A stretch of DNA of 5,487 bases. It comes from Verrucomicrobiota bacterium. Lineage in GTDB: Bacteria > Verrucomicrobiota > Verrucomicrobiia > Limisphaerales > UBA1100. Below the pieces are notes generated by a model. It saw only the letters and a list, made by a program, of their open reading frames with translations, did no database searches and had not been told where the DNA came from. The stretch spans positions 1-5,487 of the forward strand of contig JAPKDK010000203.1 in NCBI GenBank assembly GCA_028872645.1. Reading direction: 5' to 3'. The translations under genes were made by a program, and so were the position numbers. Shown in pieces: positions 1 through 5,487 of the stretch (the first letter of the stretch is position 1; the number at the start of each line of letters is the position of its first letter).

Positions 1-160
1 CTGAGAAGTGTTTGAATGGCGTAAATTTCACGCATTCATCCCCAAATCCACGCAAAATGATATGAATCTTCCCGTTAGTGGTAGGAAGATTGGGCTTATT
101 TTTGGCATACCCTTCAGTGTCAGCAAGAATGACAAGGCAGTGATGTAGGCGGAATCGCAT
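1..160 (-). other. Open frame cut by left edge, unrecognised
   Basis: Reading leftwards from an ATG at 160-158, the minus strand is open to the window edge for 53 codons. It starts MRFRLHHCLVILADTEGYA and continues with a stretch resembling a mixed alpha/beta sequence (GKIHIILRGFG, then CVKFTPFKHF). The same frame is open further upstream to a TAG near 210, so the ATG is only one possible start. I recognise no family and see no clear ribosome binding site. If real, it would be divergent from the propeller gene at 263 and share its upstream region. It could equally be a chance open frame in a non-coding stretch. Confidence 0.15.
65..103 (+). terminator. Candidate weak hairpin terminator
   Basis: AATCTTCC (65-72) and GGAAGATT (84-91) form a perfect 8-bp inverted repeat around an 11-base loop. 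After four bases comes TTATTTTT (96-103). A hairpin followed by a T-rich run is the layout of an intrinsic terminator on the plus strand. One plus-strand frame entering from the left edge stops at 63-65, immediately before the stem, as expected if an upstream gene ends there. Against this, the stem is only half G/C, the loop is long and the T-run is offset and interrupted. It is a candidate only. Confidence 0.25.
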
Positions 161-215
161 TTGATCGCGGCAGTTGGTTTCAGTGAGGCATTGACCAAGG
201 TGAGTACGCTAACTG

Positions 216-238
216 AATGGGCGTGGCCCAATGGGCGT
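216..238 (+). repeat. Direct repeat AATGGGCGT with inverted arm in leader
   Basis: AATGGGCGT occurs at 216-224 and again at 230-238. Between them sits GCCCA (226-230), complementary to the TGGGC core of either copy (218-222 or 232-236). The central arm could therefore pair with the left or the right copy, but not both. The element ends 24 bases before the ATG at 263, so it lies in the probable leader or promoter of the PQQ-like propeller gene. It could be a tandem operator or a small switching hairpin. It could also be chance, because each arm is only five bases. Confidence 0.3.
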
Positions 239-262
239 CGCATTTTCCGCACACTGTTTGAC

Positions 263-1495
263 ATGAAAAAAAATCTCTTCTTCCTTTTGTTGTCCGCGGT
301 TCTTTTACCAGCGGAAAACTGGGCGCAGTTCCGCGGGCCGGATGGGCGCGGTATCAGCAACGACAAGGGCCTGCCGGTAAAGTGGACGGCCAAGGATTAC
401 AAATGGCAGGTGAAGCTGCCGGGCATTGGTCATTCCTCACCGGTGGTGTGGGGCAATACCGTGCTCATCACTTCCGCAGCGAGCGCAGGGGAACAGCGTG
501 CATTGCAGGCGTTTGACACAGACACCGGAAAAGTAATCTGGACCGAACATCTCGGCGGCAACACGCACCCGAAACATGCCCTCAATAGTTACGCCTCCGC
601 AACGCCATGCACAGATGGGAAACGGGTGTACGTGGCGTGGGGCGACAATGACGAGTATTTCATGGTGGCGCACGACCTTAAGACGGGAAAGGAAAAGTGG
701 CGCAAACAACTGCCGCCTTCGCTGAGCAAGCACGGGCATGGCACCGCAACCTCGCCCATTATTTTTGAGGACCTTGTGATTCTCCTGAACGAGCACGACA
801 CCGGCCCCGGCTATATTGTGGCGTTGAACAAAAACACGGGCAAACAGCAGTGGCTGATCAAGCGGAAGATTGAGATTATGACCTACGCCACGCCGATCAT
901 CATCGAGGTGAACGGCGAGCCGCAGCTGATCAATTCCTGCCTTGATGACGGGCTGATGGGCATTGATCCGCGCAAGGGCAAGGTGCTGTGGACCACGCCG
1001 GGCAATTTTGACCTGCGCACGGTGGCGATGCCGGTGCATTGGAAGGGCATCGTGTACGGCAGCTGCGGCGGCGGCGGCAAGGGCAAGCTGATGATGGCCG
1101 TGAAGGTGAGCGGCAAGGGCAACGTAAGCGGGAGCCACATCGCGTGGAAACGCCAACGCTCGTTGCCCTACGTGCCCACGCCGATTGTGTATGGTGATCA
1201 CATCTATATGTGGCTGGATAACGGGATTGTGATCTGCGCTGACCCAAAGACGGGCGCGGAGGTGTGGAACGAGCGTGTGGGGCGCGGTGATTTCTCCAGC
1301 TCGCCGGTGTGCATTGACGGGAAGATTTATTGCAGCTCGCGCACGGGGGAATTTACAGTCATCAAGGCCAGCCCGAAGTATGAACTCTTGGGCCGCAGCC
1401 AACTCGGCGAAGCTACCCACGCCACGCCGGCGATCAGCAATGGCCGCATGTTCCTCCGCGGTTTTAAGAACCTCTACTGCCTCGAGGCTAAATAG
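263..1495 (+). CDS. Exported PQQ-like beta-propeller repeat protein (first paralog)
   Basis: The predicted protein has 410 residues. The start at 263 is chosen because it gives a Sec-type signal (MKK, then a hydrophobic stretch at about residues 5-16). The in-frame ATG at 161 would bury that signal behind 34 polar residues. The mature protein begins with NWAQFRGPDGRG (19-30), the opening typical of PVC-group PQQ_2/BamB-like propellers. Five blade signatures of the type A-x-D-x-x-TGK-x-x-W are visible: ALQAFDTDTGKVIW (80-93), MVAHDLKTGKEKW (134-146), IVALNKNTGKQQW (185-197), LMGIDPRKGKVLW (231-243) and VICADPKTGAEVW (323-335). A sixth or later blade near the C-terminus is more divergent. Propellers of this family usually act as protein-binding scaffolds or unassigned periplasmic proteins. 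I see nothing that establishes real PQQ binding or dehydrogenase activity. There is no clear Shine-Dalgarno sequence. The stop is one base from that of the opposing golvesin-domain gene. A paralog of almost equal length lies at 2127-3356. Confidence 0.92.
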   Translation: MKKNLFFLLLSAVLLPAENWAQFRGPDGRGISNDKGLPVKWTAKDYKWQVKLPGIGHSSPVVWGNTVLITSAASAGEQRALQAFDTDTGKVIWTEHLGGNTHPKHALNSYASATPCTDGKRVYVAWGDNDEYFMVAHDLKTGKEKWRKQLPPSLSKHGHGTATSPIIFEDLVILLNEHDTGPGYIVALNKNTGKQQWLIKRKIEIMTYATPIIIEVNGEPQLINSCLDDGLMGIDPRKGKVLWTTPGNFDLRTVAMPVHWKGIVYGSCGGGGKGKLMMAVKVSGKGNVSGSHIAWKRQRSLPYVPTPIVYGDHIYMWLDNGIVICADPKTGAEVWNERVGRGDFSSSPVCIDGKIYCSSRTGEFTVIKASPKYELLGRSQLGEATHATPAISNGRMFLRGFKNLYCLEAK

Positions 1496-1496
1496 G

Positions 1497-2048
1497 TTAC
1501 CGCATCACAATCAGAAACTGCACTGCGTCAACAATGACGTATTTGCCATCAGTGCCTTCGGTGCTAATGGTGACAGAACCGGCGCGACCTTTCTTGAATT
1601 CAAAAATGCCAATGGAACGAAACAGCTTGGCGATGGGCGCGGGTTCACCCTCATTGATCTTCACCACGGCCTTGCCCTTGGCATGGAGCACAGTGATGGG
1701 CACGCCGTTGGCGCGGCGGATGTTGCTGTTGTGTGCCACTCGCACCTCATAGAGGCCGGTGCGAGGGAGGTTGGGAGTGAAGGTGGCACTCTTTTTCCCC
1801 TTCTTTTCCTTCATGTCGTGAAGGTAGCTGGGGCCGACAAAAGGCGGCGTATGCACGCTATGCTTCCATTCGCCGATGAGCTTGGCCTCGGTGTTGTCCA
1901 CCACAATGCCCGGCAGTTTCGATTTATCGAGCACGATGAATTTGATGTTCTCCGGCTTGTCGACTTCATCCGGCCGGGGCAGGCGCGGCTCATCGGCGAT
2001 GATGACCGTGGCGATTCCGAACCAAACCAGTGCGTACGGCAATTTCAT
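1497..2048 (-). CDS. Small exported golvesin/xanthan-lyase-type domain protein
   Basis: The predicted protein has 183 residues. A short hydrophobic N-terminus (residues 4-18, ending VIIAD) looks like a Sec signal. A charged linker follows (about 19-46), then one domain filling the rest. That domain has the hallmarks of the golvesin C-terminal/xanthan-lyase-type beta-sandwich: IVVDNTEA (48-55), GEW (59-61), PSYLHD (73-78), an ATFTPNLPRTGLYEVRVAH strand pair (88-106), a central NGVPITVLHAKG (114-125) and the ending GKYVIVDAVQFLIV (168-181). In other proteins this domain is usually a C-terminal appendage of lyases, oxidoreductases or other secreted proteins, with a presumed carbohydrate-binding or adhesive role. 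Here it stands alone with no catalytic partner domain. The gene faces the upstream propeller tail to tail and diverges from the second propeller. No good Shine-Dalgarno sequence precedes the ATG. Fold assignment is fairly firm; function is inference. Confidence 0.8.
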   Translation of the reverse strand: MKLPYALVWFGIATVIIADEPRLPRPDEVDKPENIKFIVLDKSKLPGIVVDNTEAKLIGEWKHSVHTPPFVGPSYLHDMKEKKGKKSATFTPNLPRTGLYEVRVAHNSNIRRANGVPITVLHAKGKAVVKINEGEPAPIAKLFRSIGIFEFKKGRAGSVTISTEGTDGKYVIVDAVQFLIVMR

Positions 2049-2126
2049 TGAATAAAAATACCCGTCAAAATGGTAGGCTACAAATCAATTTGCGCTCGAT
2101 CGATTAACCCTTTACCCTTCGGGCAA
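2049..2126. promoter_or_regulatory. Divergent intergenic region, shared promoters expected
   Basis: These 78 bases lie between the divergent starts of the golvesin-domain gene (minus) and the second propeller (plus). The promoters for both must lie here or inside the genes. TCGATCGA at 2096-2103 is a perfect 8-base palindrome near the middle and could be a regulator site, though it is short enough to be chance. On the minus strand TTGATT (complement of 2083-2088) resembles a -35 box and TATTTT (complement of 2055-2060) a -10, but they are 22 bases apart, too far for a standard promoter. No confident hexamer pair is seen for the plus strand. Confidence 0.4.
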
Positions 2127-3356
2127 ATGAAACACATTTTTATTTTCCTGATGTTGAGTGGCGTACTGAAGATTTCTGCCGCGCAATGGAGCCAGTTTCG
2201 CGGGCCAAATGGCACGGGAAAAACGGATGCCAATCTGCCGCTCGCGTTGGGCGAGGGGAAAAATGTGAAATGGAAAACGCCGATGGCCGGCAAGGCGTGG
2301 AGTTCGCCGGTGGTTTGGGGCAATCAGATTTGGTTCACCAACGCCGAACCGGACGGCCATAAGCTGTGGGCCGTGTGCCTCGATGCTTCCACAGGCAAGG
2401 TGCTGCACAACAAACTGGTTTTCGAAATCGCCAAGCCGCAGAAGAGCCCGGTGGCGATGAATAGCTACGCCTCGCCCACGCCGGTGATTGAAGCGGGGCG
2501 CGTGTACGTCAGCTTCGGCGCGCACGGCAATGCGTGTTTGGACACCCAAACCGCCAAAGTAATTTGGCAACGGCAGGATGAGCAATTGTACTGCGACCAT
2601 TTCCGTTTGCCCGCCAGCTCGCCCATTCTCCATGGCGACACCTTGATTTTACAATTCGATGGCGCGGACAAACAATTTGTCGTGGGGCTCAATAAAAAAG
2701 ACGGCAAAACCAAATGGCTGCACAAACGCGCGTTTGCCTTTGGCACGGACAATGGCGATCGCAAAAAAGCCTACGGCACGCCTTCCCTCATCGCAACCGG
2801 TGACCGAGTGCAACTCATCACCCCAGCCGCCGTGGCCACCGAGGCCTTGGATCCGAATACCGGCAAGCTGCTTTGGACTGTACGCACCGGTGGAATGAAC
2901 GCCAGCGGTCTGCCGCAGTTTGCCCACGGGCTAGTGTTCATCAACAACGGGATGGGCGGCATGAGCGCCATCCGGCCAAACAAAAAGGGCGACCTCGATG
3001 CGGTGTGGAGCGCGCGCCGCAACATTGCCAAAAAATCCTCAATGCTCGTCCACGGCGATTACATTTATATGGTGGCCGACAATGGGATAGCAACTTGCCT
3101 TGAGGCCAAAACCGGCAAATCCATTTGGAGCGAACGCCTCAACGCCGGCGAATTCGCCGCCTCGCCGATTTTGTGCGGCGATCGCATTTACTGTTTCAGC
3201 ATAAAAGGCGACACGGTGGTATTCTCCGCCAAACCGGAATTTAAAATCCTTGCGCGCGGCAAATACGAAGCCGGTTTTATGGCGACCCCGGCCGTGACGG
3301 GTAATGCATTGATTTTGCGAACCAAAACGGCGGTGTACCGCGTGGAAGGCAAATGA
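2127..3356 (+). CDS. Exported PQQ-like beta-propeller repeat protein (second paralog)
   Basis: The predicted protein has 409 residues. The start at 2127 exposes a Sec-type signal (MKHIFIFLMLSGVL, cleavage probably near SAA at 17-19). The earlier in-frame ATG at 2070 would add 19 residues ahead of the signal and extend into the divergent promoter region. Mature protein starts QWSQFRGPNGTG (20-31), parallel to the first propeller. Blade signatures are LWAVCLDASTGKVL (80-93), ACLDTQTAKVIW (136-147, with the usual TG replaced by TA), FVVGLNKKDGKTKW (184-197), TEALDPNTGKLLW (238-250) and ATCLEAKTGKSIW (322-334). It shares with the first paralog the stretches SSPVVWGN and MNSYAS/LNSYAS, plus the C-terminal DNGI...SIW/EVW-x-ER block, so the two arose by duplication. 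Its codon choice is slightly more A/T-rich. Its TGA overlaps a possible ATG of the downstream HicB-like fragment (ATGA, 3353-3356). A binding or scaffold role is inferred; no partner is identified. Confidence 0.92.
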   Translation: MKHIFIFLMLSGVLKISAAQWSQFRGPNGTGKTDANLPLALGEGKNVKWKTPMAGKAWSSPVVWGNQIWFTNAEPDGHKLWAVCLDASTGKVLHNKLVFEIAKPQKSPVAMNSYASPTPVIEAGRVYVSFGAHGNACLDTQTAKVIWQRQDEQLYCDHFRLPASSPILHGDTLILQFDGADKQFVVGLNKKDGKTKWLHKRAFAFGTDNGDRKKAYGTPSLIATGDRVQLITPAAVATEALDPNTGKLLWTVRTGGMNASGLPQFAHGLVFINNGMGGMSAIRPNKKGDLDAVWSARRNIAKKSSMLVHGDYIYMVADNGIATCLEAKTGKSIWSERLNAGEFAASPILCGDRIYCFSIKGDTVVFSAKPEFKILARGKYEAGFMATPAVTGNALILRTKTAVYRVEGK

Positions 3357-3526
3357 CCAAACTTGAATTTGTTGCTGAAGGGGAACATTTTTTTATGAAG
3401 TTTACGGCGGTATACAAACCGGCACCCGAGGGAGGATTTGTTGCTTGGCTGGAGGAAATGCCGAACCTGCAAACGCAGGACGAAACGATGGCTGAAGCAA
3501 AGAATGAAAATGATCCGCACACCTAA
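3353..3526 (+). pseudogene. Truncated HicB-like antitoxin remnant
   Basis: A frame of 57 codons opens with an ATG overlapping the propeller's stop as ATGA. A second in-frame ATG at 3395 (residue 15) is preceded by AAGGGGA (3378-3384), ten bases away. From that ATG the product reads MKFTAVYKPAPEGGFVAWLE, then EMPNLQTQDETMAEAK. This matches the N-terminal half of HicB/UPF0150 antitoxins: a first strand MKFTAVY, then GGFVAWL with the conserved glycines, a P-N/G-x-x-TQ-G/D-x-T turn, and the start of the helix that normally reads EEAxENLxxAL. Here the helix breaks off as NENDPHT and stop, so the rest of the domain and any DNA-binding part are missing. No hicA is next to it. The 3395 start is my preferred ancestral start. 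The fragment is probably inactive, although a short expressed protein cannot be excluded. Confidence 0.55.
3378..3384 (+). promoter_or_regulatory. Shine-Dalgarno-like site for HicB-like fragment
   Basis: AAGGGGA lies ten bases before the ATG at 3395. It is one of the few purine-rich ribosome-binding candidates in the window and supports 3395, rather than 3353, as the original start of the HicB-like frame. The spacing is slightly longer than ideal. Confidence 0.3.
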
Positions 3527-3577
3527 ACTTTTCTAAATATTTACGTGCCCAGCCGCGTCTGATTTGCCTGTATTGCT

Positions 3578-4966
3578 ATGCTGCATTTAACTGACAACTC
3601 GCCCAGCCGCCGGAATTTTCTTTCCGTGGGTAGCCTTGCGCTCGGAGGCTTGGCATTACCGGAATTTTTGCGGGCGCAGGATGCGTTGCAAAAATTAGGC
3701 GGCGTGGCGAAGGATAAAACTGTGGTGTTCCTCTTTATGCACGGCGGCCCTTCGCAGACGGAGACGTTTGATCCCAAGATGAGCGCGCCCTCGGGCATTC
3801 GCAGTATGACCGGCGAAATCCCTACGCGGCTGCCGGGGATCACATTTGGATCCACGTTTGAAAAGCTCGCTAAGCTAAATGATAAATTTTCCATCGTGCG
3901 ATCCTTTACTACCGGGAGTGGGGCACATGATTCCAAACCCATTGTCAGCAAGTACTCCAAGAATGCACAGATCGGCGGACATTACGCTCGCGTGGCGGGC
4001 AGCAGTCATCCGGAAACCGGCATGCCCCGTAATATTTGGCTCCATCCGCAGGCGGTTGATCCCAAGGCGACCGACCCCATCATGAAGCTTGGAAAATTTG
4101 ATGTGACCGGACCTTTGGGGCCGGCTTTTGCGCCGTTCCAACCCAGTGGCAAAGGTGACTTCCGTGCGGATATGAAATTATCCGTAGACCCATCACGGCT
4201 GGGTGACCGACGTTCACTATTAGGCAGCCTGGATCAATTCCGACGTGAAGTAGAGTCAGGCAAGGCAACCAGTGGATTGGATAAATTCCAATCACAGGCA
4301 TTTGAAACTTTAACCGGCGGTATCGGTGATGCCTTTGACATTACAAAGGAAGACTCAAAGGTACTAGCCCGTTACGACACGTCCACCCTGATGGACGTGG
4401 AGAAAATCAGTAAACGTTGGAACAACCGGCCCCGTTATCAGAACCACGTTAACAATCTGGGTAAGCTCATGTTGATGGCGCGGCGTTTGGCTGAGCGTGG
4501 AGCGGGCTTTATCACGATCACCACCGATTTCGTGTGGGACATGCACGCTGATGCGAACAATGCCACCATGACTGAGGGCATGGGCTATGTGGGCACACCG
4601 TTTGACCATGCGGTGAGTGCATTTATTGAGGACGTGGAGGCGCGTGGATTACGGGATAAAATTTTACTGGTGTGCTGTGGCGAGATGGGCCGCACGCCTA
4701 AAGTGAACAATAAAGGGGGTCGTAATCACTGGGCGGGCAGTGCGCCTTTATTGCTTTATGGTGGGGGTCTGAAGATGGGGCAGGTCGTGGGTAGCTCCAC
4801 CAAAGACGGCGGCGAACCTGCGAGTGACCGCGTGACCATCCCGAACCTTTATGCGACTCTTATGGAGACGCTGCTGGACACCGGAGCAGTGCGCGCCATG
4901 GCGGGTATTCCCAATGAGGTCAATGATGTGATTAATGGGGCCTCACCCATCCGCCAGTTGATGTAG
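3578..4966 (+). CDS. DUF1501 family protein, Tat-exported (first paralog, complete)
   Basis: The predicted protein has 462 residues, a usual length for DUF1501. The start is well fixed: an in-frame TGA at 3560-3562 leaves no other ATG, GTG or TTG before it. Residues 10-15 are SRRNFL, followed by a hydrophobic stretch ending LRAQ (31-34), a twin-arginine signal for folded export. DUF1501 proteins belong to the alkaline phosphatase/sulfatase-like superfamily. Visible family landmarks are VVFLFMHGGPSQTETFDPK (49-67), the SHPETGMPRN block, WDMHAD (320-325, with a possible metal-ligand histidine at 323) and GEMGRTPK...GGRNHW (368-385). The real substrate of the family is not established, and hydrolase activity is inferred from the fold. 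In PVC genomes the family commonly travels with DUF1549/DUF1553 cytochrome-like proteins, none of which is present here. The next gene, a paralog, starts 31 bases downstream, so the two are probably co-transcribed. No Shine-Dalgarno sequence is visible. Confidence 0.95.
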   Translation: MLHLTDNSPSRRNFLSVGSLALGGLALPEFLRAQDALQKLGGVAKDKTVVFLFMHGGPSQTETFDPKMSAPSGIRSMTGEIPTRLPGITFGSTFEKLAKLNDKFSIVRSFTTGSGAHDSKPIVSKYSKNAQIGGHYARVAGSSHPETGMPRNIWLHPQAVDPKATDPIMKLGKFDVTGPLGPAFAPFQPSGKGDFRADMKLSVDPSRLGDRRSLLGSLDQFRREVESGKATSGLDKFQSQAFETLTGGIGDAFDITKEDSKVLARYDTSTLMDVEKISKRWNNRPRYQNHVNNLGKLMLMARRLAERGAGFITITTDFVWDMHADANNATMTEGMGYVGTPFDHAVSAFIEDVEARGLRDKILLVCCGEMGRTPKVNNKGGRNHWAGSAPLLLYGGGLKMGQVVGSSTKDGGEPASDRVTIPNLYATLMETLLDTGAVRAMAGIPNEVNDVINGASPIRQLM

Positions 4967-4997
4967 GAGGGCTAATAAATCACTGTTTTAGGGGAGT
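4967..4997 (+). other. Short intergenic gap between the two DUF1501 genes
   Basis: These 31 bases separate the first DUF1501 stop from the second DUF1501 start. No hairpin or T-run is visible that would end transcription, so the pair is most simply read as one operon. The gap is A/T-rich in its middle and G-rich at both ends. Confidence 0.5.
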
Positions 4998-5487
4998 ATG
5001 TTCACTTTATCAGATATTGCGCCAGACCAGACTTGTGCCGGTTTCTCGCGGAGGAATTTCCTGCAGGCAGGAGTTTTGGGCAGCTTGGCACTTCCGGATT
5101 TATTGGCCAATAAAGCGCTTGCCGCACGCGCAGGCCTACATCTCAAAGACAAGTGCGTGGTGCTGCTATTTCTCTCTGGAGGCCCGCCCCATATCGAATT
5201 ATTCGATCCCAAAATGTCCGCGCCAGTGGAGATTCGTTCTATTACCGGTGAGGTTAAAACGAATATTCCGGGTATTACTTTCGGCGGCACTTTTCCGAAG
5301 TTAGCCAAGATGACTGATAAGTTTTCGGTCGTGCGGTCGTACGGTTCCAAGAATAGCGGGCACACCTACCATCCGGTAACTGTTGCGGGCAATCCGCTTA
5401 AGGCCTCGATGAGTGCTCTCTATTCAAAAGTCGCCGGAGTGAATCATCCGGACACGGGAATGCCGCGTAATACTTTAATTTTACCTG
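4998..5487 (+). CDS. DUF1501 family protein, Tat-exported (second paralog, 3' end outside window)
   Basis: The frame is open from ATG 4998 to the right edge: 163 codons plus one base. A TAG at 4989-4991 in the same frame fixes the start. Residues 17-22 are SRRNFL, followed by a hydrophobic stretch (QAGVLGSLALPDLLA), a Tat signal. The mature part aligns closely with the preceding gene: VVLLFLSGGPPHIELFDPK, MSAPVEIRSITGE, PGITFGGTFPKLAKMTDKFS and VNHPDTGMPRN each have a counterpart there. Two differences fall in the first active-site-like motif: HGGPSQTETFD in the first paralog becomes SGGPPHIELFD here. Near residue 118 it has SGHTYHPV where the paralog has GAHDSKPI. The metal-binding C-terminal half is not in the window, so activity cannot be judged. 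GGGGAG (4991-4996) ends only one base before the ATG, and GGAGG (4966-4970) overlaps the previous stop; neither is at normal spacing. Confidence 0.93.
   Translation, partial: MFTLSDIAPDQTCAGFSRRNFLQAGVLGSLALPDLLANKALAARAGLHLKDKCVVLLFLSGGPPHIELFDPKMSAPVEIRSITGEVKTNIPGITFGGTFPKLAKMTDKFSVVRSYGSKNSGHTYHPVTVAGNPLKASMSALYSKVAGVNHPDTGMPRNTLILP

Larger units (their letters stand above)
1..262. other. Left-edge region with no supported gene
   Basis: No coding sequence here can be supported. On the plus strand one frame enters from the left edge and stops at TGA 63-65. It would give a 20-residue tail ending NPRKMI, which could be the end of an upstream gene but is too short to recognise. Another plus frame is open from position 5 to a TAG at 146-148. 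The minus strand is also open in two frames. This many overlapping open frames in a short stretch means openness carries little weight. The last 100 bases presumably hold the promoter and leader of the propeller gene starting at 263. TTGACC at 191-196 resembles a -35 box, but no good -10 lies 16-18 bases downstream, so no promoter is called. Confidence 0.5.

Noticed and set aside
161..262. Longer N-terminus for the first propeller from the ATG at 161
   Set aside because: It would put 34 polar residues ahead of an evident Sec signal peptide, and the paralog also starts directly with its signal.
28..393. Minus-strand frame of 121 codons over the first propeller's start
   Set aside because: It runs through the signal peptide and QFRGP motif of the propeller in antisense, and its product resembles no family I know.
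437..1420. Long open frame on the minus strand (327 codons) inside the first propeller gene
   Set aside because: It lies wholly antisense to a gene with clear blade repeats. Its product is rich in Ala, His and Arg without family features, as expected for a shadow frame in G/C-rich coding DNA.
1275..2051. Plus-strand open frame of 258 codons spanning the end of the first propeller and the golvesin gene
   Set aside because: It overlaps two well-supported genes in other frames, and its product has no recognisable domain or signal peptide.
263..3356. True PQQ-dependent dehydrogenase activity for the propellers
   Set aside because: Both are much shorter than quinoprotein alcohol dehydrogenases and show only generic blade repeats, with no cytochrome CxxCH motif and no identifiable cofactor pocket.
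1..5487. CRISPR array, tRNA, rRNA or insertion sequence
   Set aside because: I found no regularly spaced repeats, cloverleaf-like segment, rRNA-like sequence, transposase or terminal inverted repeats when reading both strands.

Overview
The window looks like chromosomal DNA from a member of the Planctomycetota-Verrucomicrobiota-Lentisphaerota (PVC) group. The evidence is the gene repertoire: small exported PQQ-like beta-propeller proteins that open with a W-x-QFRGP motif, twin-arginine-exported DUF1501 proteins, and a stand-alone golvesin/xanthan-lyase-type domain. Weak or absent Shine-Dalgarno sequences fit this. Phylum is inferred from protein families only, because the window has no rRNA or other marker gene.

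Layout, left to right. Positions 1-262 hold no gene I can support. They contain a small hairpin followed by a T-rich run, an open minus-strand frame cut by the left edge, and a TGGGC-based repeat cluster just before the first gene. A PQQ-like beta-propeller protein follows (263-1495, +). Next is a small exported golvesin-domain protein on the opposite strand (2048-1497), whose stop codon lies one base from the propeller's stop. A 78-bp divergent intergenic region (2049-2126) separates it from a second, paralogous PQQ-like propeller (2127-3356, +). Overlapping or closely following that gene's stop is a very short frame encoding the N-terminal part of a HicB-type antitoxin, apparently a decayed remnant. 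Two tandem DUF1501 genes follow: a complete one (3578-4966, +) and one cut by the right edge (4998-5487, +). The second has no stop codon inside the window.

All five substantial products carry export signals. The propellers and the golvesin protein have Sec-like N-termini, and the DUF1501 proteins have SRRNFL Tat motifs. The locus therefore appears devoted to cell-envelope or periplasmic functions. In PVC genomes DUF1501 proteins usually accompany DUF1549/DUF1553 cytochrome-type proteins, and none of those is visible here. The most notable features are two pairs of paralogs side by side (two propellers, two DUF1501), the inverted golvesin gene between the propellers, and the HicB remnant without a HicA partner. 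The exact substrates and reactions cannot be read from the sequence.
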